Notes: a model not told the origin generated them from the sequence alone. A DNA stretch of 25,396 nt from Dissophora ornata (GCA_025201705.1 MU617048.1:1-25396), one strand, 5' to 3'; numbered from the stretch's first letter, positions 1 through 9,657 are shown. Made by a program: numbers and translations.

Positions 1-581
1 CAACGCTATATAACCAGTCGCGTTCCCACGGGCTAACTCAGTGGGCCCACGCAACTATTGCCACCCCTCGTCAGGGTGTTAATAACAACATGTCTCTCTG
101 GTTTAAAACGCGGCTAAAATCCTCTGAAGATTTTTTTTTTTTTTTTTAATAACTAAAATCCTCTGAAGATATCTACGAATTATGTCCCCCTTCGCAATGA
201 AGGTATCCACCGACGTTATTTAGCCAATCGCGTTCCCATGGTTCCCAGGTGCCTCTTTCCTAGCAGGCTCTGTAGTAATGTACGATCCGCGTCGTGTGGC
301 CTTCATGGTTCTCCAGACGCCCACCGCGAAAATCCCTACTAGCTCTGCTTTGGCTGAGGAAGCGAGCACATCTGAACGTCCCTGAACCGTCCTGATGACT
401 GTGTTGGAACGGCCTACTTACCAGAGAACCAGAGATGCTGAGTCCTGCGCTGAACCGGCAGGGGCCTCCGATTGGGTGAAGTGGCAGGCCCCTTAATTTA
501 GGTCACTGCGTAGTCACAGCTGATATAAAAGACACTCTTTCGGCTGACGAATACGAACTCAACAAATCTGATTGGTCGTTC
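1..581. other. intergenic region upstream of tRNA-Thr, with a short direct repeat
   Basis: No convincing gene is seen. An 18-bp direct repeat (ctaaaatcctctgaagat) occurs at 114-131 and 153-170, separated by a T17 tract and a short spacer. A related sequence around 'cgcgttccca' occurs near 20 and again near 228. A short open stretch at about 226-384 on the plus strand could be a remnant but has no recognisable domain. A tRNA upstream region and decayed repeats are the simplest reading. Confidence 0.4.
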
Positions 582-654
582 GCCTCAATGGCACAGTGGT
601 TAGCGCACTTGTCTTGTAAACAAGAGGTCCCTGGTTCAAATCCGGGTTGAGGCA
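582..654 (+). tRNA. trnT(ugu): tRNA-Thr (anticodon UGU)
   Basis: A complete 73-nt cloverleaf can be drawn by hand. The acceptor stem pairs 582-588 (gcctcaa) with 647-653 (ttgaggc), and A654 is the discriminator. The anticodon stem pairs 608-612 with 620-624 and presents a 7-nt loop with TGT at 615-617, which reads ACA (Thr). The T-stem pairs 630-634 with 642-646 around TTCAAAT. The variable loop is 5 nt. The gene has no intron. A T-run at 659-662, followed by a T5 run at 669-673, would serve as the Pol III terminator. The A and B box regions are normal (GTGGTTAGCGC; GGTTCAAATCC). Confidence 0.96.
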
Positions 655-742
655 AACCTTTTGGTATATTTTTGAGCACCTACACGCTCACTAGTGTGTG
701 CCCATGGCAACGCCCCGGGAGTCGTTTTTGTCCTTCTGGAAA

Positions 743-1205
743 GGAATAATATATTCTTACCCCCCCGTGAGCATCTTATTCTGACGGGGGTCATCAACTC
801 CTGCACTAAGTCCATGTAAACGGTCCCAATCTTTGAACGTCAATTGCGCAACAACTTTTTATGCTACTCCCTACTCTTCTTAATATATTCTTTTGCCCGT
901 CTCCATGCCTATCTTCTCATGTAGTTCACTTCTTTTCTCGTCCACTATGGGTGAACTGAACAGACAATTAAGCACTCTTTGCATGCAAGTGGACATCAAA
1001 GTTGATGAAAAAAAGAAGTGAACTACATGAGAAGATAGGCATGGAGACGGGCAAAAGAAATATATTAAGAAGAGTAGGGAGTAGCATAAAAGGTTGTTGC
1101 ACAATTGACGTTCAAAGATTGGGAATGTTTACATGGACTTAGTGCAAGAGTTGATGACCCCCGTCAGAATAAGAGGCTCACGGGGGGGTAAGATTATATT
1201 ATTCC
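743..1205. repeat. long inverted repeat (foldback / MITE-like element)
   Basis: The left arm 743-936 and the right arm 1011-1205 are reverse complements over about 194 bp, with only about nine differences (roughly 95% identity), around a loop of about 74 nt. The outer ends read ggaataatat...atattattcc. Within the loop, gtccac (940-945) can pair with gtggac (989-994). Such a structure is typical of foldback elements, non-autonomous TIR transposons, or an inverted duplication. No transposase and no clear target-site duplication were found. The short reading frames crossing it are by-products of the arms. It lies 88 bp downstream of the tRNA-Thr gene. Confidence 0.9.
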
Positions 1206-1499
1206 AATCTTGTTTTGTCTCTCCTGCTGGGTCGTCTTGTTTGCGTGCCTTGCGCCACCAATATAGAACATGACTCCCGCTCTGTGGAAAGTCTGCAAAG
1301 CATTCTGAGATTGTACAAGAGCTATGGTTGAGTGGGCGCTGGCATGCAGTCGAGAAAATTTGGATCAACAGAACCTCGTTGGCAAGACCCAGTGCATGGC
1401 GTTTTGCACTTTTCGAGACAGATTTGTAACCTTGCATTCAAAAGACCTGTTTCTCGAGCTCCAAGTTTCTCTTTATTTACCTAGACTTGACTGGTACTA

Positions 1500-2182
1500 T
1501 CAACGCGAGGAGTTCCATGGTCGTTCAAGTACGGCCAATTGTTTCGCGCAATGGGAACGTTCCTCCGCTGCAAAGTACCGTATCTCGCCTTCGAGGCGTA
1601 TTCTTTCACGGCGCAAGAACTGTAGGTCCCATAATAGTCGCCTACGAACCTCGAGGTCAATGCAGTCATTGAAGCGGGTCCACATAGTTACAAATTCCCG
1701 GTGGAGGTCATCGTAGTGACACTGGTAGTAAGCCGATCTCTACGGGTGGTTTGCGGCATCTTGTGATCCGGCTCGGGGGGATGAGAGCGGTAGCGTCGCT
1801 CGTCAGCCTCTTGCTGCGTGGGTAACCCAAAGTTCCTTGTTGGATCAGTGAGACTCTGCGACAAGATTTGGTCGTGCTGTTGTGACTGAGGAGGAACGTT
1901 CTCTTTTCCGTCGTCCGAGTCCAGCTCCTGCGAGCCAAAACAGTAGAAAGACCTGTCACCCAATTCGGGTGAGCCAGGTTGTGGGCTGTCCGAAAGCAGA
2001 CGCTGCACAACGGGTTCACCATGTTGCCCTTGGCCGGTGATAATACTGTCGCCGTCCTCCGTCCAGCCAGCTATCAGGGTGGTATCATCGAGGCGGACGT
2101 GTTTTGCGTCGTTGTGTCAAACATAGTGAGGTGCAGTGTGGAGTTTGGATTTCTCTCGCCAGAAGAATACTAAAGGTGGCAT
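1500..2182 (-). pseudogene. decayed coding region of unknown family
   Basis: On the minus strand a coding-like frame runs from an ATG at 2182, through one in-frame TGA (2117-2119), to a stop near 1688. A shift of frame near 1715-1725 then joins it to a second open stretch ending at 1500. The composition looks protein-like: an acidic middle segment with 'ELDSDDGKENVPP', then a basic, Leu/Arg-rich C-terminal part ('EVRRRLLWDLQFLRRERIRL') that could be helical. No family is recognised. Nearby minus-strand sequence at 1129-1437 ('NEVLLIQIFSTACQRP') may be more of the same remnant. A gene with undetected introns is possible, but the internal TGA and lack of good splice sites favour decay. Confidence 0.45.
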
Positions 2183-2889
2183 GGACTTGCTTGAGGAACG
2201 TCGTTAAAGTTTTGCCTCTCCATTAGGCGCTGCAATTGGCAGAGCAGGAGAGGATAGGATAGTGTGATAGTGTGATAGTGTGATAGTGTGTAGTGATACT
2301 ACAAGACAGGGGTTGTGCTGCTGTGCGGTTTTAATGTTTCAAGATGTAGGCTATCAGACAGCGCCTCGTCATTGCTGCAAAATAAGACGCAGGGGTTCGT
2401 ACCCGGAAACGCTGTGCGGTTGTAAATTAGCTCCTGGGGTGTCAAACAACAAACAGAGTGGCAAGAGATATCCACCCTCGAAATAAAGTGCAGGTTTGTT
2501 GACGAGCACAGCAGTGCCAAAACCAGTGGCAGGCAGTACCAAACGTTCCACCCCTTATTTTTTTTTAGAAGTCCTATGCTTTCCCATGCTTTCTTGTGCA
2601 ACCTAATGGACATTGTATGCGTCCCCGCCTCTCTGGAATGCTTTATTTTTATCAGAGCAGAGGCGTGGAGATGTGCTCATCATCAGACACTTGCCACCCC
2701 TCGAGCTGTGTTGCACAAACAAAATCTCTAAAACAGCATCTCCCCTGGCATGCGTTATTATACACAGTTAGATCGTCTATACCCCCCCGAGCACACAGCT
2801 CATCTCAAACCCAAATGTCTCAAGAGGGATGCCTGCATGACTCCGTTGTGGCATGGTTATGCCCTATTCCTCCAAGTCCATTCGCGATG
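2183..2889. other. intergenic region with short tandem repeat
   Basis: No supported gene. It contains four perfect tandem copies of the 8-mer gatagtgt (2258-2289). The remainder is unremarkable upstream DNA of the chitin deacetylase-like gene. Short open frames on both strands lack coding-like composition or recognisable domains. Confidence 0.5.
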
Positions 2890-2897
2890 TATAAAAA
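2890..2897 (+). promoter_or_regulatory. TATA box of the chitin deacetylase-like gene
   Basis: TATAAAAA lies 149 bp upstream of the ATG at 3039. It is followed by a C/A-rich leader with CAA repeats (about 2930-3000), a common arrangement in fungal 5' leaders. The inferred transcription start is about 2920-2930. Confidence 0.65.
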
Positions 2898-3038
2898 CCC
2901 CCCGGATTCCCAACTTCCAATATCCTCATCAACAACAACAACAATAGCAACGACAACACCAATACTACAATCCCGCAAACCCACAATCTCACTCTCACTA
3001 CCTCTACTACCTTCACTTCCCTCGTATCATCATCCATC

Positions 3039-4395
3039 ATGGTCTCGCGTTCCTGGATCTCCCTCTTCTTGACTGCACTTGCAGTTGCTCAAGTCCAAGC
3101 AGCCTCGGTCTACCCACCCATCAACAAGATTCCGCCCACTAACTCATCCCAGGTCAAAGCTTGGCTTAAGGTAATAAGCGAAAAAGCGACCAGCGGTCTA
3201 CACCACATTTTTGCGCTGGTCTTGTATGGAGCAGAAACTAATCCTTGTACAAATCTATAGGATATTGATCTCAGCGGAGCTCCCAACATCACTGTAAACA
3301 CTCTCAATGGAGACAGCAATCTTGCCGGAACTCCACCAAAATTCGTTCCTAACTGCCCCAAGAACCAGACGGACGCAGAAATAACCTCGACGTAGGTCAT
3401 ACGAACCATTGTCCTCTCCTCGACTGTTTCCATACCATTGTCCTAACACCTTCTTCCCATTGATAACCCACAGATGCTACACGGCCTGCAACAGCAACTG
3501 CACTGCTGATGATATTACGACATCCGCCACACCCGACACCTTCGGCCTCACCTATGACTCCGGCCCATCTCTTTCCACATCTCAGCTGCTCGATAACCTC
3601 AAGAAGCAAAGTCTCAATGCTACGTTTTTCTTGCTCGGCTCCAACGTCATCCAACATCTCGACATTGTCAAGCGCGAGGCTGACGATGGCCATCATATCG
3701 CCTCTAACACCTGGTCCAATCAGCCACTGACCACCCTGACGAACGAACAGATCGTCGCCGAGATGAAGTGGACTGAGAAAGCCATCCAGAACGCCACGGG
3801 TCTGAGACCCAAGTACATGCGCCCTCCTTTCGGTGATATCGATAACCGCGTGCGTTTTGTGCTCAAGAAGCTGGGCTACGTTGTTGTCGATTGGACTCCT
3901 ACCTTCGATACGAAGGATTTGAGCCTGACGGACAATGGACACGTCAATACTTTCGCCTCAAACTTCAAGAAATCTATGACCGCGTACGGAAATGGAAATA
4001 ACACCAAAGGATTCTATGCTCTGGAGCATGATTCTACTGATTTTTCGGTCGCTCTTGCAAACAGGATTATTCAAATTGCATCGCAGGCCAACTTCACCCT
4101 CGAGTCTGTCGCAAGCTGTGAGAGCGACAATTATCCATACCAGGTACCGGCTAACGCAACTACGAAGGCGACTCCAACTAGCTCGATTAGCTCGACGGCC
4201 ACCACAACAGTGTCACCCACGACAAGCGACAGCCCGATTGTGTCCCCAGTCCTTACAACCACTGGTGCATCCACAACCACAACCTTGTCGAGTTCGGTTA
4301 CAGTGTCCCACCCCAACGGCTCCGCTGCACGTGCTGGAGGCCTCAGCTTGACCCTGGTCGCCTCTATCGTGATTTCATGCATCCTTTTCATCTAA
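3039..4395 (+). CDS. chitin deacetylase-like CE4 (NodB) protein, GPI-type, metal ligands substituted
   Basis: Three exons are predicted: 3039-3170, 3261-3391 and 3474-4395 (introns 90 and 82 bp), encoding 394 aa. The N-terminus is a signal peptide (residues 1-21, ending VQA). A NodB polysaccharide deacetylase domain spans about 85-310. A Ser/Thr-rich stalk (about 315-365) precedes a hydrophobic C-terminus expected to direct GPI anchoring. Family members remove acetyl groups from cell-wall chitin using a D-H-H metal triad. Here motif 1 is TYDSGP (114-119): the catalytic-base Asp116 is kept but the metal-binding Asp is Ser117. Motif 2 is NTWSN instead of HTWSH, so both His ligands are Asn166 and Asn170. 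RPPF (204-207) and LEHD (His273) are kept. The reading frame and signals are intact, so a non-catalytic chitin-binding or structural role is inferred. Cysteines at 76, 89, 93 and 97 may form disulfides. AATAAA at 4545-4550 is a likely poly(A) signal. Confidence 0.9.
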
Positions 4396-4544
4396 TTTTC
4401 CTTTATGACAACTACGAATTTGCCCAGCATCACGATGTACATTCCGCATATCCATTCTATCCATCTTCATTCCATGATATACTCATGTAGCATTTTATAC
4501 CACTCATGCACTTGTTAATGTGAACTATCTAAACGACTTTATGA

Positions 4545-4563
4545 AATAAAGAGTAACTTTATT
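4545..4563. terminator. back-to-back poly(A) signals of two convergent genes
   Basis: AATAAA on the plus strand (4545-4550) serves the chitin deacetylase-like gene. AATAAA on the minus strand (complement of 4558-4563) lies downstream of the pirin stop codon at 4583. The two convergent genes are only 187 bp apart, so their 3' ends probably overlap. Confidence 0.55.
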
Positions 4564-4582
4564 TTGCGATTTTTTGTGTCTT

Positions 4583-5662
4583 CTAAAACTTGAGACGGTA
4601 TCCCCTGGGTGCAATTCCCGACTTCCAATCTTTGGCATTCTCAAACCCATTTTTGAACTGTCTGAAATCCTCGAGTGTCTCCTGGACTTCCTTCATCGAG
4701 TTTAACACAAACAATCGGTCTTGTACAATCGGCTCTTTGAGCGGCAGACCTGTCAGAACCACGAAATGAGCGTCTTCCTCCTTTGTCTGGATCTGCAGCG
4801 TGTCGGTTTCGCCATCCTGCGAAAGGATCAATGCGTGGTGTGGATGTCCCTCAAAGGGCTCGGACGGATCCTCGTTGACATCAACATGGTTCTTTTTGTC
4901 GTCCATCTGTTGTTCGTAGTTCCACGTATCCTCTTGAGCAGCACTGTCCCCACCAAAGTAGGCCTTTCCCGAGAGCATATAGACAAACCCGCTGTAGTCC
5001 TTTGGAATAGCCAACTCGACAGATTTGTTCTTTTTCATCTTGTAGTCGAGATACATGGTCGGTGTCCTCGTATAGACTTCACTCTTGACGCCATGGGCCT
5101 CCCCTGCGATGACTTTGACCTCCACACCTTCTGTTGGTCTAGCTCTCGGAATCTGGTGGTCTCTCAAATCTTGGTACTGAGGGTCGCATTGTTTGTCCTT
5201 ATGAGAGAGGTTGACCCAGAGCTGAAGTCCATGCGTGGTAATCGACTTCGTAGTAGTATCGTTCTTAGCATCCTGTGATGTCGGCGCCTCCTCTTCCATG
5301 TCCTTAACGGGCATCTCGCAGTGCACAATCCCACGTCCGGCGGTCATCCACTGTAAGTCGCCTGGTCCAATGGTCCCCTTGTGGCCTGCAAAGTCCTCGT
5401 GTTGCATCTGGCCACTCAACATGTAGGTCACGGTCTCGAACCCTCGATGTGGGTGATCGGGAAAGCCGCCTTTGGGGCCGACCCAGAACTCGTCCAGTAA
5501 GAGGAAGGGGTCGTGGTGTCGCATCTCGCGTGAGGCCAGACTTCTGCGGACAATAGCGCCCATACCTTCGGAGCGTTCTGCGGCATAGATAGATTTCAGG
5601 ACATGACGGCCAGCAGAGTTGGACGCGGATGCAGAGAATCGAGAGATCCGGGAGGCGTACAT
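4583..5662 (-). CDS. pirin family protein with probable mitochondrial presequence
   Basis: A single exon encodes 359 aa from the ATG at 5662. Pirins are bicupin Fe-binding proteins; homologues act as transcriptional cofactors or quercetinases. The N-terminal cupin carries the expected iron ligands: His70 and His72 in DHPHRGFET, then His114 and Glu116 in GIVHCEMP. The pirin signature GDLQWMTAGRG is complete. The C-terminal cupin follows from about residue 190. Length exceeds the usual ~290 aa because of an Arg/Ser/Ala-rich N-terminus (MYASRISRFSASAS), suggestive of mitochondrial targeting, and a polar insert after the ligand motif. The same frame stays open to an ATG at 5815, adding 51 codons, but that stretch resembles a 5' leader and starts less like a pirin. 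It is divergent from the prenyltransferase gene, about 416 bp between start codons. Confidence 0.93.
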   Translation of the reverse strand: MYASRISRFSASASNSAGRHVLKSIYAAERSEGMGAIVRRSLASREMRHHDPFLLLDEFWVGPKGGFPDHPHRGFETVTYMLSGQMQHEDFAGHKGTIGPGDLQWMTAGRGIVHCEMPVKDMEEEAPTSQDAKNDTTTKSITTHGLQLWVNLSHKDKQCDPQYQDLRDHQIPRARPTEGVEVKVIAGEAHGVKSEVYTRTPTMYLDYKMKKNKSVELAIPKDYSGFVYMLSGKAYFGGDSAAQEDTWNYEQQMDDKKNHVDVNEDPSEPFEGHPHHALILSQDGETDTLQIQTKEEDAHFVVLTGLPLKEPIVQDRLFVLNSMKEVQETLEDFRQFKNGFENAKDWKSGIAPRGYRLKF

Positions 5663-5815
5663 ATTTTTGACTCGTGCTTTGGACAATAAAAAAAAAGAAT
5701 GTGTTGGAGACAAAGAAAGGATAGTTGGTTCCCTTTTTTGCTCTTTTGTTTTGCACCTCAGTTGCTTGCAAATATGATTCTGAGCCGCACAAAAAGCCAC
5801 GGCTACCTTATCCAT

Positions 5816-6077
5816 TGCTTAGTGATCGATCCGGGGCGGTCAGCACGGTCAAAGTTTCAGACGTGACTTTGACGTTGCCTGACGAATCCTAGGATTTCCG
5901 AGTGCATCTCTGGATAGCATAGGGGTCGATAACGCTCGAGGAGTTTTCTATCGTACAAACACCACGTAATCGCACCCAACATGGGGCGTGACGTGTTTTA
6001 TCCTCCTTTTTCTGCACACACCACAACCAGTTTCTCCTTTACTTCCAACAAACCTTCCCACACAGACACGGTTCACA
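5816..6077. promoter_or_regulatory. shared divergent promoter region (pirin / prenyltransferase alpha)
   Basis: This short interval between two divergently transcribed genes must hold both promoters. It contains several GACG/CGTCA-like motifs (about 5860-5885 and 5985-5995) but no clear TATA box. The stretch just before 6078 is C/A-rich, as in a fungal leader. Regulatory assignment is by position only. Confidence 0.35.
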
Positions 6078-7035
6078 ATGGAAGCTGAGCAGGATGAAGT
6101 ACCCTTCTACGAGAAGCCCGGGTGGGCGGATGTCGTGCCCATCCCTCAAGACGATGGTCCCAACCCTCTGGTGCCAATTGCATACACAAAAGAATGTAGG
6201 AAGGAGCGCAGTGTGCCAATGGAAGTGTCATCGCGCATCGCGCGCTTCTACCGCAGTAATGGGAAGAGTTTAACACTTTCCTCCTTTTCTTTTCATCGAA
6301 TAGATTCCACGACCATGGACTACTTCCGAGCCATTTGTCGGTCGGAGGAGCAGAGTGAGCGCGCATTAGAGTTGACGAAGATTGTGATCGAGCTGAGCCC
6401 TTCTCATTACACTGCCTGGTACGCGCCTATGCATACGCAGAGTGGGCTTTTCGCGTGAGATACAAATTGAAACTCACTCAAGTGTATACAAATGTGTGTG
6501 TTTTACCCTTCTGTCAATTAGGCACTGCCGCCAAAAGCTGCTCAAGGCATTGAACAAGGACTTGGCCAAGGAACTGGAGTGGATCCAGTGGATGAGCAGC
6601 GAGAACCCCAAATCCTATCAAACCTGGCACCACCGTCAAGTCGTTGTCGAACATATTGCAGCTTCTTTCTTTTTCTCAAGTTCATCAGCAACCACAGGAA
6701 CGACGGCATCCTCCTTAACCACCACTCCAACGATACCCTATCAGGAGTTATCCGAGTCTCAACAAAAGGCCGCCCGAGATGCCGTTCAGGTCGAACTGGA
6801 TTGCATTGCAGATGCCCTGGCACAGGATTCAAAGAATTATCATGCCTGGTCGTATCGTCAGTGGGTCTTGAGTCATTTTGGAGCAGGCCCCTGGTGGGAG
6901 GAAGAGCTGCAGTATATTGAAGAGCTGTTGACGGCCGACATCCGGAACAACTCTGCATGGAACCAGCGGTTCTTTGTTATCAGTCAGGGACCTAGCGGCT
7001 TCACGGAAGAAATTGTCCAGCGCGAAGTGGAGTAA

Positions 7036-7088
<53 letters not shown>

Positions 7089-7633
7089 TTTATCGATGCA
7101 AGAGGAAGACGCGAGTGTGGACTCGAAAGTCGGCAAATGGTCTTTTTTTCATTTCGTTACTAAGAAATCTCTCTATTCTGACTACATGGTAGATACGCGA
7201 AGACAAAGATCGACAAGACGCCTGGCAATGAAAGTCCATGGGTCTACCTTGTTGGGTACGTATGGGACGTTCAACCTCTCAGTTTCTTTTCCCCTCTTTC
7301 CATGGGGTTTCTCTAAAATCATTTACCTCTACTTGAAAAAAAACCTATCTATTCTCCGCACACAGAGTCTTGAACAAGGCCAAGCACCCGCTGTCAGAAA
7401 TCAAGGGATTTTGTGAGGGTCTACTTGCGATTCCACGGGCCAACTTCTCGCCTCACTTGCATTCGACCCTTTTGGATATCTATGAAGAGGAAGCGAGGGA
7501 ACAAAAGACGGTTGAGAGCGTGAACAAGGCCAAGGAGGAGGCGATCATGTTGGCTGAAAAGGTCGATGTAATCAGGAGCAATTATTGGAGCTGGAGAAAG
7601 AATCAGCTCAAAGGCATTGCTGTCGACGCATAA
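6078..7633 (+). CDS. RAM2: protein farnesyltransferase / geranylgeranyltransferase I alpha subunit
   Basis: Five exons are predicted: 6078-6195, 6304-6418, 6522-7031, 7193-7255 and 7366-7633, giving 357 aa, close to the family's usual size. The subunit pairs with a beta subunit to attach farnesyl or geranylgeranyl groups to CaaX proteins such as Ras and Rho in the cytosol. PPTA helical-hairpin repeats are seen in order: SHYTAWHCRQKLL, NPKSYQTWHHRQVV, SKNYHAWSYRQWVLSHFG, NNSAWNQRFFVI and NESPWVYLVG. The N-terminal YTKEYSTTMDYFRAI segment is also typical. All junctions restore the conserved frame, for example TG|G rebuilding the Trp of TAWHCRQ. A Ser/Thr-rich linker sits in exon 3 between repeats 2 and 3. 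Intron 3 carries a (GA)n microsatellite beside its donor. No lesions seen. Confidence 0.93.
7039..7085. repeat. (GA)n microsatellite in RAM2 intron 3
   Basis: A 47-nt perfect GA repeat begins seven bases after the splice donor (GTAAGG at 7032). A shorter (GA)n tract lies at about 7679-7696, downstream of the same gene. Confidence 0.95.
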
Positions 7634-7900
7634 AAAAAAAGTGAAGATAGCCGGCGTGAAAGCAAGTTTTGAGCAAAAGAGAGAGAGAGAGAGAGACATG
7701 CACAGAGACAAAAGTCGGCAGTAGGTGTCGTGTTTTACCCTTGTCCCGGGTTGGATGCCCCAACTAAGTGCACTAAATATATATAGCAAGTGCTTTGAGA
7801 CCTGAGGTAGAAAAATAAAAATAAAGCACCTACTGCGAACTGCAATATCAGCATCAGAAAGGTCACTGCGGGCAATAAAACAAGGCATTCTACGAACACC
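7634..7900 (+). terminator. RAM2: 3' region of RAM2
   Basis: This AT-rich interval contains a short (GA)n tract (about 7679-7696), a tatatata run near 7778, and A-rich AATAAA signals at about 7814-7826, which are likely polyadenylation signals for the prenyltransferase gene. No gene is seen. Confidence 0.4.
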
Positions 7901-7969
7901 TCCATTATCACCACCTAAGCTGCCAACCCGAGCATGATATATCCAAAAGGCAGAAGGACTCAATATGTC

Positions 7970-9100
7970 TTTGATGCGCGCGCATCCTCCCAAAAGCCAG
8001 GATATGAAGCCAGATGAGCGCTCTCGAGTATGCATCCATGCAGGGTGTTCTCGGACGCCTCTTGGAGTCGGCGCAGAGTCTCTGCTTCTCTCACTCTGAA
8101 GAAGGTTTGAGTGGCGCGCGCGGTCAAAGGCCAAATCTCGGTAATGCTGCCATTGCAGTTAGAAGGAGAACCAAGGGGCTTATCCGAGTGCAGATGACAA
8201 TGAAACTGATCTGGACCCTGCGGAGTCATGATAGGGATGGCTTGAGGAGGCATGACCCTGGCCAGTTTGGGACGTTCCAAATTTCCCGCCGTTTCGAAGT
8301 CGCCTATGGGCGAACTCGACAGCTTAATCATGGAGGGCCTTTGGACTGGTTCTTGTTGTCCATGGGGTTGTTGCCGTCGAGACCGAAAAACTCAGACTTG
8401 CTCTCCCCGTGATCCGAATAGGAGGGATATGGCGGTGGAGGCGAGATTAATGGCAAAGTGGGGCTGCCTAAACCCAGATCACCGTTGGCCGGACCGGGTT
8501 TGGTCTTCCCGTCAACGAGTGGTGATAAAGAGGGAGTGAGAGCTGGAACAATGGTAGGTGGACGCTTCTGCTAGTGTTGGTGTAGCTACTGCACTAGCAG
8601 ACAAACATGATGGTCTAGTCCAGGAGACCAAGAAAACTCTAAGTACAGTATTAAGCCAATAAAGACAACGGCGACCTCGTTCGTGAGTTGAGGTGAGCCA
8701 CGAATCCTTGTTAAACTCCAAACCTGCGGTCGCCGTTCCAATCCCTGAATTGCTCGCACCGCTCTGCGTGCGCAAGCACCTTCTCCATTGTATACGAACA
8801 TCGAGGTGAAGTTTCAGTTTGCTGGGTGAGGAAGGGCGGAAGATTGCTGATGAGGAGACAGATGAGAGCCTTGTTGATGTTGCGAAGGTGTTGCTGCTTC
8901 GGCAGGGGCTTCTCCAGTTAGCGGTCTTCGGGTTGCTGAGTGTATTGACAGTGTAGTCGAGTAGAAGCGAGCTAAAGTCGGCATGGATAGTTCCTTGGAA
9001 GTAATCAGGGCGCAGCTCCTCCGGCGCGTAGTGACCTTCAAGAAATTGAAAACTTCCCGTGCTCGCTATATGGGTGTAAGGTAGTGGAGGTTAGGCTTTT
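7970..9100 (-). pseudogene. decayed coding region, unknown family, several frameshifts
   Basis: The minus strand shows successive coding-like segments in different frames. Near 9060-8930 a segment includes EGHYAPEELRPDYFQGTIHA and LLLDYTVNTLSNPKTAN. A Gln/Ser/His-rich segment follows at about 8925-8815 (PSQHQQGSHLSPHQQSS). Near 8520-8330 there is a Pro/Ser-rich stretch (SPTLPLISPPPPYPSYSDHG) that ends in a TGA and continues in another frame as SMIKLSSSPIGDFETAGNLE. The pattern suggests a regulatory protein with low-complexity linkers, now broken by at least three frame changes. No domain is recognised. The segment lies directly downstream of the TFIIE-beta remnant on the same strand, but belonging to that gene is unlikely from the sequence. 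Confidence 0.45.
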
Positions 9101-9256
9101 TTTCAAAGCCTGAAATGAAAGAGATGGGACTTAGCATTGGTCGTTATGCATTGCCGGATATGAAATGCCAACGGATATGCGACTGTTGGGGGAGAGTACA
9201 AAAGTACCGCACAAAATCGACGCAGACACATTTTTGTAGGCTCCGTGACATTGACT

Positions 9257-9657
9257 TTACACGTTATTGTATTTAGCCAGCTCTTTTGGAAGATCGACCT
9301 CATCTGGAATCCGCACCCTCTGCGAGATAGCACGAAAGTCTACATATGAAGCAATGTAACAAACAAGACACATTGGATTCGTGAGAGTCAATTCATTGTA
9401 AGCGACAAACCTCTTAATGGGCATTGAACGCATCATTTTTTTTACCTTGATCCATTGTACTGCATATCGTCCCAATATACCCTGGGCATTCCGTCCTTGT
9501 TCTGCACAACCAAGATCCGGCCTTCATCCGATAGTTTTTTGACTGATTCTGCGAGGTTTGAGTACGAATCCTTCAGTTCTTTGTATTCCATGCCGCCTTC
9601 ATTTTCCTTCTTGAGCAAGAATAGAGGATCCTCCTTGTTTTGGATGTGGCATGTGGG
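9257..9657 (-). pseudogene. TFA2: TFIIE beta subunit remnant (core winged helix and C-terminal part)
   Basis: Two remnant exons are recognisable: 9657-9446 and 9339 to about 9257, separated by a GT-AG intron (9340-9445). The first encodes HIQNKEDPLFLLKK, MEYKELKDSYSNLAESVKKL and GRILVVQNKDGMPRVYWDD. The second encodes DFRAISQRVRIPDEVDLPKE. Together these match the second winged helix and following segment of TFIIE-beta, a general transcription factor that helps recruit TFIIH to RNA polymerase II. The two exons are out of frame by one base at the junction, and the second runs into a stop soon after PKELAK, so the copy looks broken. The N-terminal third is missing or unrecognisable. An essential gene in this state implies an intact copy elsewhere. 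Confidence 0.62.

Noticed and set aside
226..384. Short plus-strand open segment upstream of the tRNA as a gene
   Set aside because: Only about 50 codons, open on the opposite strand too, and with no recognisable motif.
3397..3942. 181-codon open frame on the minus strand
   Set aside because: It is the antisense of the chitin deacetylase-like exon 3, with no recognisable domain; the plus strand has a family match, introns and signal peptide.
5663..5815. Upstream ATG adding 51 residues to pirin
   Set aside because: The added stretch is Lys/Cys-rich with poly-T derived codons and resembles a leader. The ATG at 5662 gives a targeting-like N-terminus and the better model, though the longer form is not excluded.
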